Below, in pieces: positions 9,265 to 21,800 of a stretch of 64,000 nt of DNA; position 1 is the first letter of the stretch, and each line of letters begins with the position of its first letter. The position numbers and the translations under genes were made by a program. The notes under the pieces are model-generated. The model saw only the letters and a list, made by a program, of their open reading frames with translations, was not told where the DNA came from and did not search any database. Origin of the DNA: Maylandia zebra (Eukaryota > Chordata > Actinopteri > Cichliformes > Cichlidae). The stretch is from the NCBI RefSeq assembly GCF_041146795.1, contig NC_135185.1, positions 5,137,029 through 5,201,028 on the forward strand, read 5' to 3'.

Positions 9265-12200
9265 CACTGAAAAAAAGGGACTGGCCATCTCTTGGATTTA
9301 TGTAAGCATCTTGCATGTATTTAACACAATTGCCTCATGTTTTAAAGATAAATGTAACTATATAGTGTAAAAACTACATGATATGCAGAAAGGGTGTATT
9401 AAATTGTTTATATCATGTTCAGGTGAAGTAAGTCAATAAGATAGCAACGTTAAATCTCGTGAAACCACGTGTGATTTCATCTCGCGGGCTTTGGATCGTG
9501 GTTTAAAAAATGCATCCATCTCAGTCAAGTCGAGCAGCCAACTCTACGTTTTTTGGTATGTCTTGATTTTTTGAATTAATATTTACCATATTTCAGCCAA
9601 ATGTAGTTAAACGTCTAAAGTGCCGCCATGTAACATGCTAAAAAAGAGCCGTTAGCTTATTTGCTGTTTTATCTGTTATCAAAGAATTGGCGCTTTTTCA
9701 TTTGAATTTGTCTTTGGCACAAGAGCCGTAATATCACATTAAACCTAATTACGAGGCACTCATAACATAATTTGGTTTTCTGTGTGAATAGATTTGTCAA
9801 CTGACTCTTCAGTTACATTGTGTATTTACTGCACCGTGGTGTTAGTGAGATTTTGGACATTGAACAGCTTTAGCTAATATCATCAGCGGTATTATGCTAG
9901 CTTACATCCCTACCCCTCCTGCCCTCACCTGCTGTCCTTTTGTTTTTGTTTTTGTTTTTGTTGATGCACATTGAGAGACCACATCTATTCTGCATTTCAC
10001 CAGGAGTCAGCTGATGGATTGTGGGTTCAAGGTGTTATGGTAAGAAAGTATATTCTATTTTCGCTTAAGGTTTCTGTAACTTAATTATAATAGGTTTTTT
10101 ATAATTATTAGGTGCATGCATACTCAAATAGACCACCCTATTAATACAACTGAGAAATCCAAAATCTGCCATAGGTTTGACTTATACCTGTATGTATTGT
10201 CAGAAAGGTGATTACTGGACTCACATTAATGCACACTTGAACTAAAATGAGGTTGTAACTTGTGGGTTCTTGGGTTGCAAATCAGAAATAAACATCTTTG
10301 GATTTTTTTAATCCCATAAGATCTGGAAACACAGTTTTTATTCAACAAAACATTACTGATTATTAACCAAGCACAGTGCCTGCTGTTATTTCAAAATAAT
10401 TTTATGTCATTTCAGATGAAATGCAGCATTCCAGTGCATCCCAACCATGCCTTTACAGGTTTCTGACGGAGCTGAGTTTCTCTCTGACAGTCTGCTGAAA
10501 GTGTTTGCAAAGTGATCGGGGGAACAGGGCACAAAGCTAAAGGATGTAGCTGCCATGATGACAGTAAGAACTTTAAAATTCTTTAACTACAAAGTGTATA
10601 TGTATTGCATTAGGTCAGTAAAAGATTTTTATGCTGCATCCATTGAAACAGTCAACTATTACCTGTGAGTAATGATTCCACTAAAAGGATGCCATAATTT
10701 TCGTCATGCATTTACTGGCCCACTGAGAAAAATTTATCTTTTTTTTTAAAAATAAATGTTCTGGAAACTATATATCCATAAAGTTGATGTCAAACAGGAA
10801 CTTTTGATATTGCTTTGTAGATGCTGGTGTTGCATGTTGACTGGTTTAAGTTTTGGTCTGGGATCATTTTCTTCTGTGCTACTGAAAAGTTCACAAATAT
10901 CTGTTTTCTTTGTTATAATACTTTAGGATGACATTAATGCTCAAAGGGAGTCTCATCAAAGTGCTCCGCATCTGTGTGAAAGACAATTGCAACATCTTGG
11001 TGCAGGAGTTCATGGTGAGTGTTTTATGAGTAGATTGTGGCTTTGCAACATTTTAAAATGCATTTAGTTATCCACTTGATCCTCATTGGACCAGTTAGGA
11101 CCAGTAGTCCTCTTTAATAATTTGAAGTTCACATGAGGCCTGGTAGTGAACTCAGCCGCCGGCCCTTGAGGCCCCACCCCTGTATTAGGGGTCACATCAG
11201 TGTGAAAAAACTTTAAATTTGTCATTCTAGTGAACAAAGGAAAATCCCACCAATATTTACATTAGCTTTTGTTTGAAAAAAAAAAAGACCAACAGCTAAC
11301 CAAATTGTGGGGCTGAAAGTCTAAATTCTAACATCTTCTGAGTGACAAAACCTGGATTTCTGATGGGCCGGTGTCTTTCTAAGAAAAACTAATGTAAAGC
11401 ATTTGAAATTATGTTTTTCACCCTCTCTTAGAAACTCTGTTAGACCATGAATGGCAGCATGGCAGGCCACTCTTTGGCTATAGCTATTTACTATGTTGCT
11501 TGCATTGGTTTAAATTACTCTAACATTAGAACTGGTAGATTCAAAAGAGATGAGTTTAAAAAGGAATCTTAAAGAAATGTTTTGTGTTTAACCAGGACTT
11601 GACTGAGGCCACTGCACAGATTGAGAAAACCACAATGAACATCTGTCTCCAGAGGATGCACCAGGCAATGACTTTTCTGACGTTGGCATCATCATCGAGG
11701 GTATAGTAGTTCTTCAAGATCTGGATAACGTGACCTTTGCAGTAGCCATGCTGTTTGGACCTTTTTTATTCCTTCAATATGAGTTACCCATCACAACTCT
11801 GCTACACTTTTGAGGTGATTCAAAGGGTGGTAATGGAGTTGGAAGCAACTCAGCTCTCAAGAAAAGCTCACAACTAAGACAAAACTGCTCCTGCAACGAA
11901 GCTCACTGTTATGCATGTGAGGTGACCAGCTCTAGGTGAGAAGACATTTAAATCTCACACTTGTTCTGCTGCATTTTTGAAGCTCAATTCCAGGAACAGA
12001 TCGCAGGGTTCATTTTTATATACACTGCAACTGCCATGAGGACGAGCCGTTTTTTTGTTGTTGTTGTTGTTTGTTTTTCCTTTTGCTCTGTACAAGTTCT
12101 CTGTCTGTTTGGCAGCATTTTTAAATTTCTCTTTGTATTTTTTCTTTCTTTTACTAGTGAAGAGATGTAGCATGAACAGTTATGCAGTCTAAATATCCCA

Positions 12201-13137
12201 TATGGGCCGTGTGAAATGGTATTTTCAGTTTCATTCAGTTGAAGTAAGGAACGTTGAATATTTCTAAGCTTGCTGTTTTGAACCAAGATGTCACAGTATG
12301 ATCAGTGCCGTAATTTTTGACAGTCACTGTATCAATGTTATTTTTGCATCTCTTGAATAAAGGTTTTGACATGCAAGTGCTAATTTCTTTAGTTATTGGG
12401 GTAAAATGGGTAATGTTAATAGGAAGGTGTTTGCCAATTCAGTAACCTAATTTAATGTTAATGGAAACTAACATTACCTCAAATTGTTTAGTTATAATTG
12501 TTGTTTAACTGAATCTTGACGTCAGAGGCCTTAAATAGAATGTTTTGTATTGTTCTTTCCCAACATTTTTCAAAAGAAAGAGTCTAATTTCTTTGCTGTG
12601 ATTGATTCCAGAGAACACGGAAGAACTGACATTATTTAACTGTTGGTTTATATAGATTCAGTAGTGGAGTAATGTCAGTTTAATTCTTTACCTACTGTCA
12701 ATGCAGTGAAATTAGACATTTTGTTTTGAAAGGTTACTGGTGGATGCCAGCAACCATCTTGGAAGAGAACAATATAATCTGTTATAAGGCCTCCGTTTGA
12801 AAATTGTGTATTTGATACTAGAATATAATAGCAAAATGTAATTTGAAGATAACATGTAGTATTTAAGTGACCAAGTAGTATTGGGTAAAAGTTATTGAAT
12901 GGTGTTGGGATAAAGTGAGAAAATTGTGAAGGATTAAAATATTTCAAGAGCTCAAATTACTTCATCAAAACATGTTTAAGTCACATTTTATCAACACAAA
13001 TTGCACAGGTTTATTGAACATGAATAAATTGTGTTAATTTAACTCAATTGTTTAAGTTGCTGCCAAAGCAAAACATCTGTGTGCAACAAATGTCCACCAT
13101 TGAATTAAGTAAATCCAACAACATATTTTTTTCAGTG
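9265..13137 (+). mobile_element. TIR element carrying a decayed SAMD3-like gene
   Basis: The termini are perfect 12-bp inverted repeats, CACTGAAAAAAA at 9265 and its complement ending at 13137, flanked on both sides by TA (9263-9264 and 13138-13139), a TA target duplication. Inside lies a plus-strand, multi-exon, degenerate copy of a gene family also found at 56.6 kb to the right edge. No recognisable transposase was seen, so it is either non-autonomous or the carried gene is part of its own unfamiliar machinery. The 9440-9540 stretch may be its promoter and 5' UTR. Confidence 0.55.
10420..11880 (+). pseudogene. Degenerate SAMD3-like family gene inside the TIR element
   Basis: Exon-like blocks are about 10461-10563 (SDGAEFLSDSLLKVFAK, then an internal stop, then LKDVAAMMT), 10927-11014 (DDINAQRE..., with good acceptor and GTGAGT donor) and 11596-11880. 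The last reads DVGIIIEGIVVLQDL, AVAMLFG, YTFEVIQRVVMELE, the C-terminal signature I know from fish proteins named sterile-alpha-motif-domain 3-like. Several frameshifts and stops break the frame between these blocks. The family's function is not established; no catalytic motif is evident. A better preserved relative lies at 56599 to beyond 64000. Confidence 0.6.
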
Positions 13138-13269
13138 TAAAACAGAGCTACCTAGATCACTTAAATTACACAATTGAAAGCATGAAAGCATATGTGTATT
13201 GTTTGTGTATTTATACACAAGCACTATATTCATATATAGTCAAATAATTAAAAAAATTAATTTAAAAAA

Positions 13270-13425
13270 CAAATGTTCATTTACAGTGTTGGGAAGGTTA
13301 CTTTTAAAATGTATTCCATTACAGAATACAGAATACATGCCCCAAAATGTATTCTGTAACGTATTCCGTTACGTTACTCAATGAGAGTAACGTATTCTGA
13401 ATACTTTGGATTACTTAATATATTA
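13270..13425. mobile_element. MITE-like fragment
   Basis: It begins CAGTGTTGGGAAGGTTAC and contains TGTATTCTGTAACGTATTCC and GTTACGTTACTC. This is a common style of short fish DNA-element end. The other end is not resolved. Confidence 0.45.
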
Positions 13426-13499
13426 TCATGCTTTTTACAACAACGTGAATGTACTATTGCTGTGTGATTTATTACTATTACTGAAGGTCCGCGACTCCG

Positions 13500-13745
13500 A
13501 ACTGTAGTAAAGGGACCTCTGACTAATATGGCGGGGTCCATGACACAAAGCACCACAGAAACTTACTTTGGAGTGGAGGTGTTGGATGGGGGAGCAGGAG
13601 GGACAAAATCCCAGACTGGAACACAGATGCAGAGACGGGTACAAGATAACAGAGTTTATGAAGATACAGATGTTCAGCAGCTGTGTTCACTGGTGTGTTT
13701 GTGTGTTTTACGTACAGTTCTCCAGCAGGATGCAGGTACTTGATG
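13500..13745 (-). pseudogene. Partial inverted copy of an exon from the 4.2-5.4 kb gene
   Basis: On the minus strand, 13740-13697 is identical over 44 bases to 4270-4313. That includes most of the codons of YLHPAGELY, the splice donor GTAAAA and the start of the intron. Further along on the minus strand an exon-like block, with acceptor GTTCCAG and donor GTAAGT, reads SGILSLLLPHPTPPLQ. No longer open frame is seen. It may be a fragmentary duplicate of the unrecognised gene or a shared small repeat. Confidence 0.35.
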
Positions 13746-14034
13746 ATAAGATATTTAAAAGTGTTATATGGGCACCGACTGAGAACACAGCACATGTCAG
13801 GATCATTATTGTCTTAGTAACCAAATTATAAGCAGAGACACAAAACCATGCTCAGAAAGGTTCATGCTTGTTTTTTGAGTGTATTGAGTGTATGAATATT
13901 TATGTTACGATATGCAAAAAGTCCATCAGTTATTGGAGGAAACAGCTGTGTTGCTTTACACTGTAAAAAGGAATCTGTAGAAAAATAGAAAATGTCCAGG
14001 TAATGTCCTGGTTCTGCAAGTACATTTTAAGATT

Positions 14035-14205
14035 TTTTTTTGTGAGGGCCAGTGTCCTGCAGGTTTTAGATGTGTCCATGATACAACACAGCTGATTTAA
14101 ATGGCTAAATGACGTCCTCAACATGTCTTAAAGTTCTCCAGAAGCCTGGTAATGAACTGATCATTTGATAATATCAAAAACCTGCAGGACACCGGCCCAT
14201 GATAT
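14035..14205. mobile_element. Fold-back MITE fragment (same family as 43655-43876)
   Basis: CCTGCAGGTTTTAGATGTGTCC at one side and AAAACCTGCAGGACACCGGC at the other are inverted arms, with CTGGTAATGAACTGATCATTTG between them. The 43655-43876 element has the same plan. Confidence 0.5.
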
Positions 14206-15366
14206 GCTATACATATGTAGTCAGTTATGGCCAAAAACTCACCTTTGATTACTGACTTGCATTCACTTCATCAATGAATTGGAGTGAACACTTGTCCTAC
14301 ATTAACACTGTAGGGTCTTTACCTTACAATATAAAGTTACTTGAGACAGGATTTGTTGACTGTTAACTGGTGCTATATGAATAAAACTGAACAGATCTAA
14401 AGGTGCTCCTGAGATTTGCATTTATTAGAACAGGATGAATGGACGACCACAGCCCTCTCAGTACATGGCTGACAGGACTTTTCCCCATATAATAAATCAA
14501 ACACAAAATAGATTAAGACAGATTACTATACCAAACTTAAAGATGAAAGTGCATTTAGTGGATTTGGTTTATCAGCTCTTACTTTTCAAAGACATTGAGG
14601 AGAAAAGTACAACTATAAGTGCTTGTTCTGATGAAGACTTTTAAACTGTAAACAGCAGCTAAGTGAATAAGGATCTGTGTCCACGAATCCGAGGCAGCGA
14701 CAACACTGAAACGCCATAGTTCAAAATCCTCAATGCGCGCCTTTTGTCCACTGTGTTCAAAATGCTCTCAACTGTTAAAGTAGAGGAGAAAAGTTTGACA
14801 TATTTCACGACCATTAAACGTTAGAGAAGCCTCTCAAAAAGAGGTCACGGTTACTTCCCAAGCAAAAACCTCTGCTTGTGCTCACAAACCCTAAAAAGCA
14901 ACAAATAAGACAATAATAAGACAAGTGACTACAAAGTGACACCAGAGGTTGGTGAAGAGCAACCATGAAGTGAGACATTGTGTGCAGACTTTCTAGTGAT
15001 ACCACTCTTCATATACCTGTGTGATAAAGTCCTGGTAGTCCATCAAATTCCATCGGAGCTTTAAAGAAAATACACTCAGCTTTTCCTCGGATTTTCAGAG
15101 TTGTTCGGTTCATACAGGAACTTGAGCAATCACACTTAACGTGTCGCTGTTTTGCTCCACCACCTCAGCCAATAAGCCCGGTCACAATTTATTTTGAGGA
15201 AAAAAGAAACGAAAAAAAGACATTTTAAGAAGTTTGTTTTTTGGTGCTGTTGTTTACATTTAAGCTAAAATAAAATTACAAAGTTTAGTATTGAGAAAAG
15301 TAAGGTCGGCAATGACTTCAGTCTTAGCAGAGGGCAGTGACACTATTGGTTTAACCCCAAAAAGAT

Positions 15367-15444
15367 GATTTTGTTCATCTGGACGTACCTTTTGTGGATG
15401 GATGTTTTTCCCACTTAAAAAGGTACGTCCAGATGAACAGAATC
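15367..15444. repeat. Hairpin: 27-bp arms, one mismatch
   Basis: Left arm 15367-15393 and right arm 15418-15444 are complementary over 26 of 27 positions, with a 24-base loop. The arm contains GTTCATCTGGACGTACC, the same core as the 779-1980 fold-back repeat, so this is a shrunken member of that family. Confidence 0.75.
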
Positions 15445-16204
15445 AAGATTTCCATACACAGGGGATTTAGGTGCATTTAGAAACTACTGATTTACGTTAA
15501 TAAGCGAGTGCACACATTTCCGGCCTCTTATCACTTAGATTTCTGAATCTTAAGAGTGAATCGATTTACAGCAGGAACTGCACACTTAGCCATCAAGCGT
15601 TTTGGTAAAGTAGCACGAGTAGTGTAAAGTTTTGTAGGGTTCTGTTAAAAATCACACAAGCATCACAGCACATCTGGCATATTTAGTTCCATTTATTATA
15701 AACTATAAATTCCAGTTATCCACTGATCAGTAGTTTTTGAGTAAATGAATGTCACTGATAAATCAGTGGTGATTCACCTGCAAGTGTTTTTATAAACTGT
15801 ATTTTGTTTTTGTAGAACTCACCAGCAGCTGTATTTGAATATCTCCTGTTCCACTTTTCCCTAACCTGGAAGCAAAGGATGGCTTAATTCTGACTAGGAC
15901 ACAAACCTTGGCGCTTATCATAGACGTTACATTGTCCGTGCAGCAAGAGAGAGAGCAGTGACTACTGATTAAGATCATTCAGAAACGTGTCCCTTTCTGG
16001 CAGCTGTGGTAACTTCTAATAAGAAAGTTTGCATTCTTAGAACAATGCTGGGTCATGTGTGATGTGTCATCGTGTGAGGTGTTACATTTGGACTTAATTC
16101 TGCTCAATTAAGTGTTTTGATCTTTCATTAAATATGGCAACTGTGTGGTGTGCTGCAAGTTGAAACCCACTGTCCTCATGAGCACAGTATCTAACAACTC
16201 ACCT

Positions 16205-16350
16205 GAAAAAACTGATTGAATTCAGCTGGACACAATGGTTTTCAGTGGGAGAAATGTTTCATCACTCATCTGTGACACTGGAGAAGTCACTTGGATGAGT
16301 GACAAAACAATTTTCCTTGGAAACATCCAGAGGAACTAAACCTTTGGGCA
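16205..16350. repeat. Fold-back repeat fragment, same family as 779-1980
   Basis: It contains TTTTCAGTGGGAGAAATGTT and TCATCACTCATC, then the inverse arm ATGAGTGACAAAAC and AACTAAACCTTTGGG. Both arms are diverged. No coding content. Confidence 0.5.
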
Positions 16351-16588
16351 TATCCTTGCCTGTAATTCAGTCATCAACAAATGTTTTTATGTATAAATCT
16401 TTTCTTTTTTTTCAGATCTTGTTTCTCTTGGCTTAATTTCACAGAAGAAAACCTCTCTGGAGTTTAACACAAAAACTGAAGTCAAATAGTGAATTCACGT
16501 AAGACTGGAATTTATAGGAATAAAAAGAAATAAATACTGCTTAAGCTGAATAATTGTTGGGTTAAAGTTACTACTGAAGTTCTGTGTT

Positions 16589-16630
16589 CTCTCTCTCTCT
16601 CTGTGTAATATATATAATACACACACACAC

Positions 16631-16705
<75 letters not shown>
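16589..16705. repeat. Compound microsatellite (CT)n-(CA)n-(TA)n
   Basis: CT run 16589-16602, CA run about 16619-16643, then an alternating TA run to 16705. Confidence 0.95.
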
Positions 16706-16706
<1 letters not shown>

Positions 16707-17286
16707 TTTTTAATAACATTTTTATAAAAATAGTTTTTATTTTAAATTAAATTGTTAAATAATAAATTCATTTAGTAATGTCTGAATAAATAAAATTATT
16801 TAAAAACGTATTTGTAAATGAATGTACAAAGGCATAATTTATTGTACAATTCATTATTCAGAGACAGAATTCTTTATTTCGATGCATGTGGCTCCTCCAT
16901 GGAGTACTAGCGATGCCTTGCAGAATAATCTCTGCACAAAGGTGTCTGGAGTTACCTTGGGATATGCATTAGCCTCTCCTCCCACTCTTCCAGCAAGATC
17001 GTGCTGAGAGTCAAAGACAGGTGGCCATATCTCTACAGTCTTTAATGTAGATGTTGATAAGTTTCTGTAAGACTGCTGCTTCACTGATGATGTTCACATT
17101 AAGGAATAAACAGCACTTATAAATTCATAAATAGTTTGAACAGCAGAGGGCAGCATAAAGCAAAGCAGTGAATGAATGGGAGATTTCAACAATTACAGAA
17201 AAAAAAGATACACAGATGAAAATATGTTATTTTCATACAGTAACCTGATACCCTATGGAGGGACAGGTCTTTAAATATATATATAT

Positions 17287-17580
17287 ATTATGAAACACTT
17301 AAAAATTTACATTAAAAAAACACGTATCAACAACAGGGGATTAAAAAAAAATTTTATTCTTTATTTTTTCTCACCTATTTTGATCCTGAAACTCCGAACT
17401 AATTCTCTGAGTGGTGAAAGGTGCTGAAAAGTCCGTTTAAAGACGACACAGAGGAAAAAGGCAAGTAGGTAAGGACGGTATGCGAAAGTAGCGCGCAGTC
17501 GTGAACATTTCTGAACAGTTACAGCCAATGTCGACACGGAAGTGGGTTAAATGGGTCACATTTTTTTCTCATTCATTTCT
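17287..17580. promoter_or_regulatory. Promoter-like block B upstream of dtd2, paired with 2765-3060
   Basis: Direct-orientation homologue of block A. It ends about 150 bases before the dtd2 ATG, where a promoter would be expected. It carries a small extra segment (AACTCCGAACTAATTCT) not in block A. The promoter role is inferred from position. Confidence 0.5.
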
Positions 17581-17736
17581 CTCAGGTGTTAGAGAGGTTT
17601 AGCGCTTTTAGGGAGAGACGGTTAGTTAATATTATACATGTTAAGCAGTTTCTCCTGGACGCTAAAGCACTGTTTTGAAAAGTGGAGATTGTTAAGACGT
17701 ATAAACAAAGGAGACAGGAGTTAAAGCCTGGCAGTA

Positions 17737-18644
17737 ATGACGGAGAAAGGCTGCAATCCGGTGGCCCGGACGGTACTGCAGCAGTGTTTGCAGGCCAGGC
17801 TGCAGGTGAAACCAGCAGATGAACACTCCGAAGCTCAGTTTGTCCAGGTGAGAGACGCATTCTCTATCACTGCTTTGCAGACATAAACCAATCAGTGCTA
17901 GCAATACTGATAATATGCTTAAAAAGCTATCAATATAAAACAAAGACATTAAGTAAATATTGACAAAATCAATATCAATTACTAGTTCAGAAATACAAAG
18001 TAATGTATATATTGATTCACGGATGTGTGTGTCAGACCTTTTCTTATTTTGACTTTATATGTGTTGCACATGATGCAACATCTTGGAGAAAGGACATAAT
18101 TTTTACTGTATTTAACATTTCTGCTTTTATCTGTACTCTCAGATTAAAAGAGGGATGGTGATCTACATCTGCTTCTTCAAAGGAGCCACAGATGACATCC
18201 TACTCAAGATGGGTCAGTGAATTTTTTACTTTTTTCTTTGTTCTAAATAGTGAACCCCTGCTTCCCTGTGAATCCCTCCACAGATGATAAAAAAAAGTTG
18301 TGTCCTCGCTCTGTCCAGTGTCCACGCTGTTGAACCTGCGGCTGAGCGAGTCGGATTCTGGGAAGATGGTGTCAGTGTTGGACCTTCCCGGGAGTTTGCT
18401 GATTGTCCCTCAGGCCACGCTGGGAGGAAAGGCCAAAGGCAGAGGCATGCAGTACCACAACAACATCAGCAAGGAGGATGGGCTGCGACTGTACAGCGCA
18501 TTCGTTGCTCTGTGTGAGAAGGAGCTGAATGCTGCTGTAGCTGAGAGCAGCGCTGAAGTGACAGTAAAACACGGGACCTATGGTAACAGACAAGTGCTGA
18601 AGCTTGACACCAATGGACCATACACACATCTGATGGAGTTCTGA
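17737..18644 (+). CDS. dtd2: D-aminoacyl-tRNA deacylase 2 (ATD), complete, 168 aa
   Basis: DTD2, also called animal tRNA deacylase (ATD), is a cytosolic DTD-fold enzyme that hydrolyses wrongly charged tRNAs, notably L-Ala on tRNA-Thr. Exons: 17737-17847 (37 codons, phase 0), 18143-18212 (70 bp, phase 1) and 18319-18644. The total of 507 bp gives 168 aa plus stop, which I recall as the human length. Recognisable blocks: [75 protein letters not shown] and the C-terminal THLMEF. The Gly-Pro pair of the family's Gly-transPro motif is present at residues 160-161, so the enzyme looks active. The ATG follows block B by about 150 bp, and an AATAAA lies at 18754. Human DTD2 and NUBPL lie head-to-head, and the same orientation is kept here with a long insertion between. 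Confidence 0.95.
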
Positions 18645-18753
18645 AGCTGAGCTCACCATCTCAGAGACAACATGTCATACTATTGTGTCTACCAATGCAG
18701 CTAGAAAGACTGATGTACTCGTATCTGAGTTGTGCATCTTTCAATATAAACAA

Positions 18754-18759
18754 AATAAA
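18754..18759 (+). terminator. dtd2 poly(A) signal
   Basis: AATAAA 110 bases after the dtd2 stop codon, in the context ACAAAATAAAAGAG. Confidence 0.7.
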
Positions 18760-18899
18760 AGAGATTTAGAATTTGTCAGTTGTTTGTGTAATCGGCCAAA
18801 ACTGGATTGTGTATGAAGGCTTTCTGATACTGTGGGACACTACCAGTCTCTACAAACACATGAAAAACTGAAAAATGAAGAGAGAAGGATGGAAATCCC

Positions 18900-21800
18900 T
18901 CAGCCAGACACAGACAGAGTGTTGTATTGTTTTTATTTATTGTTTAGTTAGACTGGGAGGAGCTGCTGGCACTCTTTTAGTCATGCCTTGGAATAATTGT
19001 TTTGCCTAACTGAACAAGTCGCCATGCATGTTGTTTTTCAGTGAGGCTTAAAAATGCTCTCAAAACAATCTATGCCACATGCTTTAGTGATGATTCTCTT
19101 ATATTCAAGTTTTATTTATATTTCTTCAGCTTCTTCAGATGATGATAACATTGTGTGCCTTGTTAATTCTTTTAACAATCACTGCTTTGCCAAACTCAAT
19201 CAAGTCACTCAAAAATTGTTTCTCATTCACTGTGGATAAACAATCAATCTCATGGCCTACGAAACACCCATCAAACAACCGAATGACTGTGATTCCATGG
19301 GTTTTGTGGTCCATCATAAATATTTCCATAAACCCTTTTGATTCTTATAATGAATAAATTGTAATAATTATTGGATACTAATAAGAGCATTACTTTCATT
19401 ATTGTTCTTTCCTCCATCTCAGCATGCTGTGTTACTGTCTGATGATCACTGGAATGCATTACTCAGTTACTTTGTAAACAAAGGGATGCACTTGAGATCC
19501 CAAATCTCTCTAACTTCCACCCTACTTTTAAAATACCTCCTAACTTTAATGTGTGTAAACTTGATGTTATATTGCTACTCTAGCACTTCATTTTCTTGGT
19601 TATATTACCCTATTAATTCACATAAAATAAACAAATATAATAGCAAATATAAAAAAACAAAAGTAATAAACAATAATATACCAATAAAATAATCATACAC
19701 GTTTAAATAAAATTACATATTTGTGTATATTTACTTGCAGGTATTTGCACAGCTGTTGCATTCAGATTGATGTGGTTCTGGCAAAATTTAAACATGATAA
19801 TTACCCAGCTGCAGGACAAATGTGTACAATTCTAGGAACTATAACTCACAGACAGTAATCATGTAGCTATATAATGAAATCATTAATACGATCTTGTTAA
19901 ACAGTTTTTATACTACACTTTATCACTGCCATATAACATAAGATGTGAAACTTGTTGTACCATCTCACTATAGATGTAAGTAAGCTGGACTGCTGAAATA
20001 TCAATACAATTTACCTCGTTCACCCATTCACGCTCACTCATAGAAGCACTTTTTGCTATGCTTTTCCATTTTCCAACAGTTGTGATCATAATATAAAATA
20101 AATGTAGACTTATCTTTTTATAATGAGAGTTTACAGCACATGCTGTTTCGCTCTCTTCTCTGAAAGTTAAAAGGAAAGAAGACAATAACAGACAATAACA
20201 AAAAAGAGAAAAACAAGACAAGAGGAAAGTCAATAAATGATTTCAGCAACTACAAAACCTGCTGGTTTCAGGAGGAGTTGCCATAATAATATAAAGTAAT
20301 CATACACTTATCTTTTTCTAATGAGTTCACAGCATTTGCTATTTCGTCCTTCGTCTCTTCACTGAAAGTTAAATAAAGATAATAACAAAAAATTAAATAA
20401 ATAAGAAGAGTTACCGATCAGAGTTCTGATACAGTCATAGAATAAATATGTGTCTACTTATCTTTTAAAATTGTCATTGTTCTTGTTTTCTCCATTCTCT
20501 CTGAAAGGCAGACAGCAGATGAAGAAAAGTAAGTTAAACAGCAAAGTAGACAGAACAAGTACCTCTCAGGATATCTCATAATGTGTGCATTTCTACTGGA
20601 CACCTGTCCCAATGTTTCTCATAAGAATCGAATATCTTTGCCACCAAGCAACAGTGAATCATACCAAGAAAAATCTGAGGCATCAGAGTGAAAAATAAAT
20701 AAATAAAAATCACAGTCAATAATAATTTGGGACATAAAGTCTTCAAAACTAAAATAATACTGTCATTTGATGACTTCCTAATTAAAATACACAGCTGGGG
20801 GAATAAAGGCTCTGTATGCCTCCTTTTAAGCCATCTATCTATGTATGTTAACTGGCACAGGTCAGTAACAGACCGGGTGTAAAAAGAGCATCTTAAGCTG
20901 GGAGATTTTGTCAGGCATAAAGATGAACAGAGGGTCACCAATCTGCAAAAATAAAAAAACGAGAAACCAAACAAACAAACAAATAAAAACTGCATCTACA
21001 AATTGTGGAACGACTTCAGAATAATGCAGAGAATCAATATTGGATGGCTGTGGGTTTGGCAGTACTGCATTTAAAAACGAGCATTGATCTTTGTCCCCGT
21101 CTGGTGGAAACCAATTCCTCTGCCCTTGCTCCTTGATGGCTGGAAGTATCATTTACTTACTTAGACTTATTCGTCACGATCACATGACTCTGGTCTTGCA
21201 GAGAGAACAATGTGTCCTCCGGAGTTGCGAGGGGCGCTCTTGTTTCTGTCAGAGAACGGAAGTGAGCTACACTCAGTAAGCTTGGGTTACGGCAGCTTCT
21301 GCAACCTGTGTGAAATCATTCTTCTGTCAAGTGATGACCATGTGACAGCAATTAAACTTCCGTTAAAATTATTTCCTGTGAAAATAAAAGCACTGAAAAC
21401 GCAAACAAACCACTACCATTCAAGAAATAGTTTTATAAGTGTACTTTATTTTCTTTTATATATGTATTTTCTTCCCATCACTACCCATCCGTAAAACGTT
21501 GGGGTTTTTTGGTATAGCTTACTCATTTGATTCAACTTATTGTTGTTTGTTCAAAAATATCATATAAATCGTTTTTGAATGAAATATATCATTATAATGT
21601 AATTTATTACTATAGAATACTTGGCATGACTCAGTCCCTGCGACCAACATAATACTTGTAATTGTTTCGCGAACATGAAAAAAAAATGCACTTTTCGTTT
21701 TTTAAGGGCTAATTACTTTTAAAAAAAAATAAAAGAAAATGAAAAAATAATTGACAAACGTAATAACCCTTATTTTGAAATTATCCATACCGGAACGTGA

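Noticed and set aside
13199-13384. Short plus-strand frame next to the MITE
   Set aside because: The translation is of AT-rich and repeat sequence only.
19054-19692. Several open frames of 60-96 codons on both strands
   Set aside because: AT-rich, biased to hydrophobic and Asn/Ser codons, mutually overlapping, no supporting splice sites or homology.
20576-20995. 139-codon minus-strand frame rich in Leu/Phe
   Set aside because: Composition fits a translated AT-rich intergenic stretch. It overlaps the better exon candidates in another frame and shows no domain.
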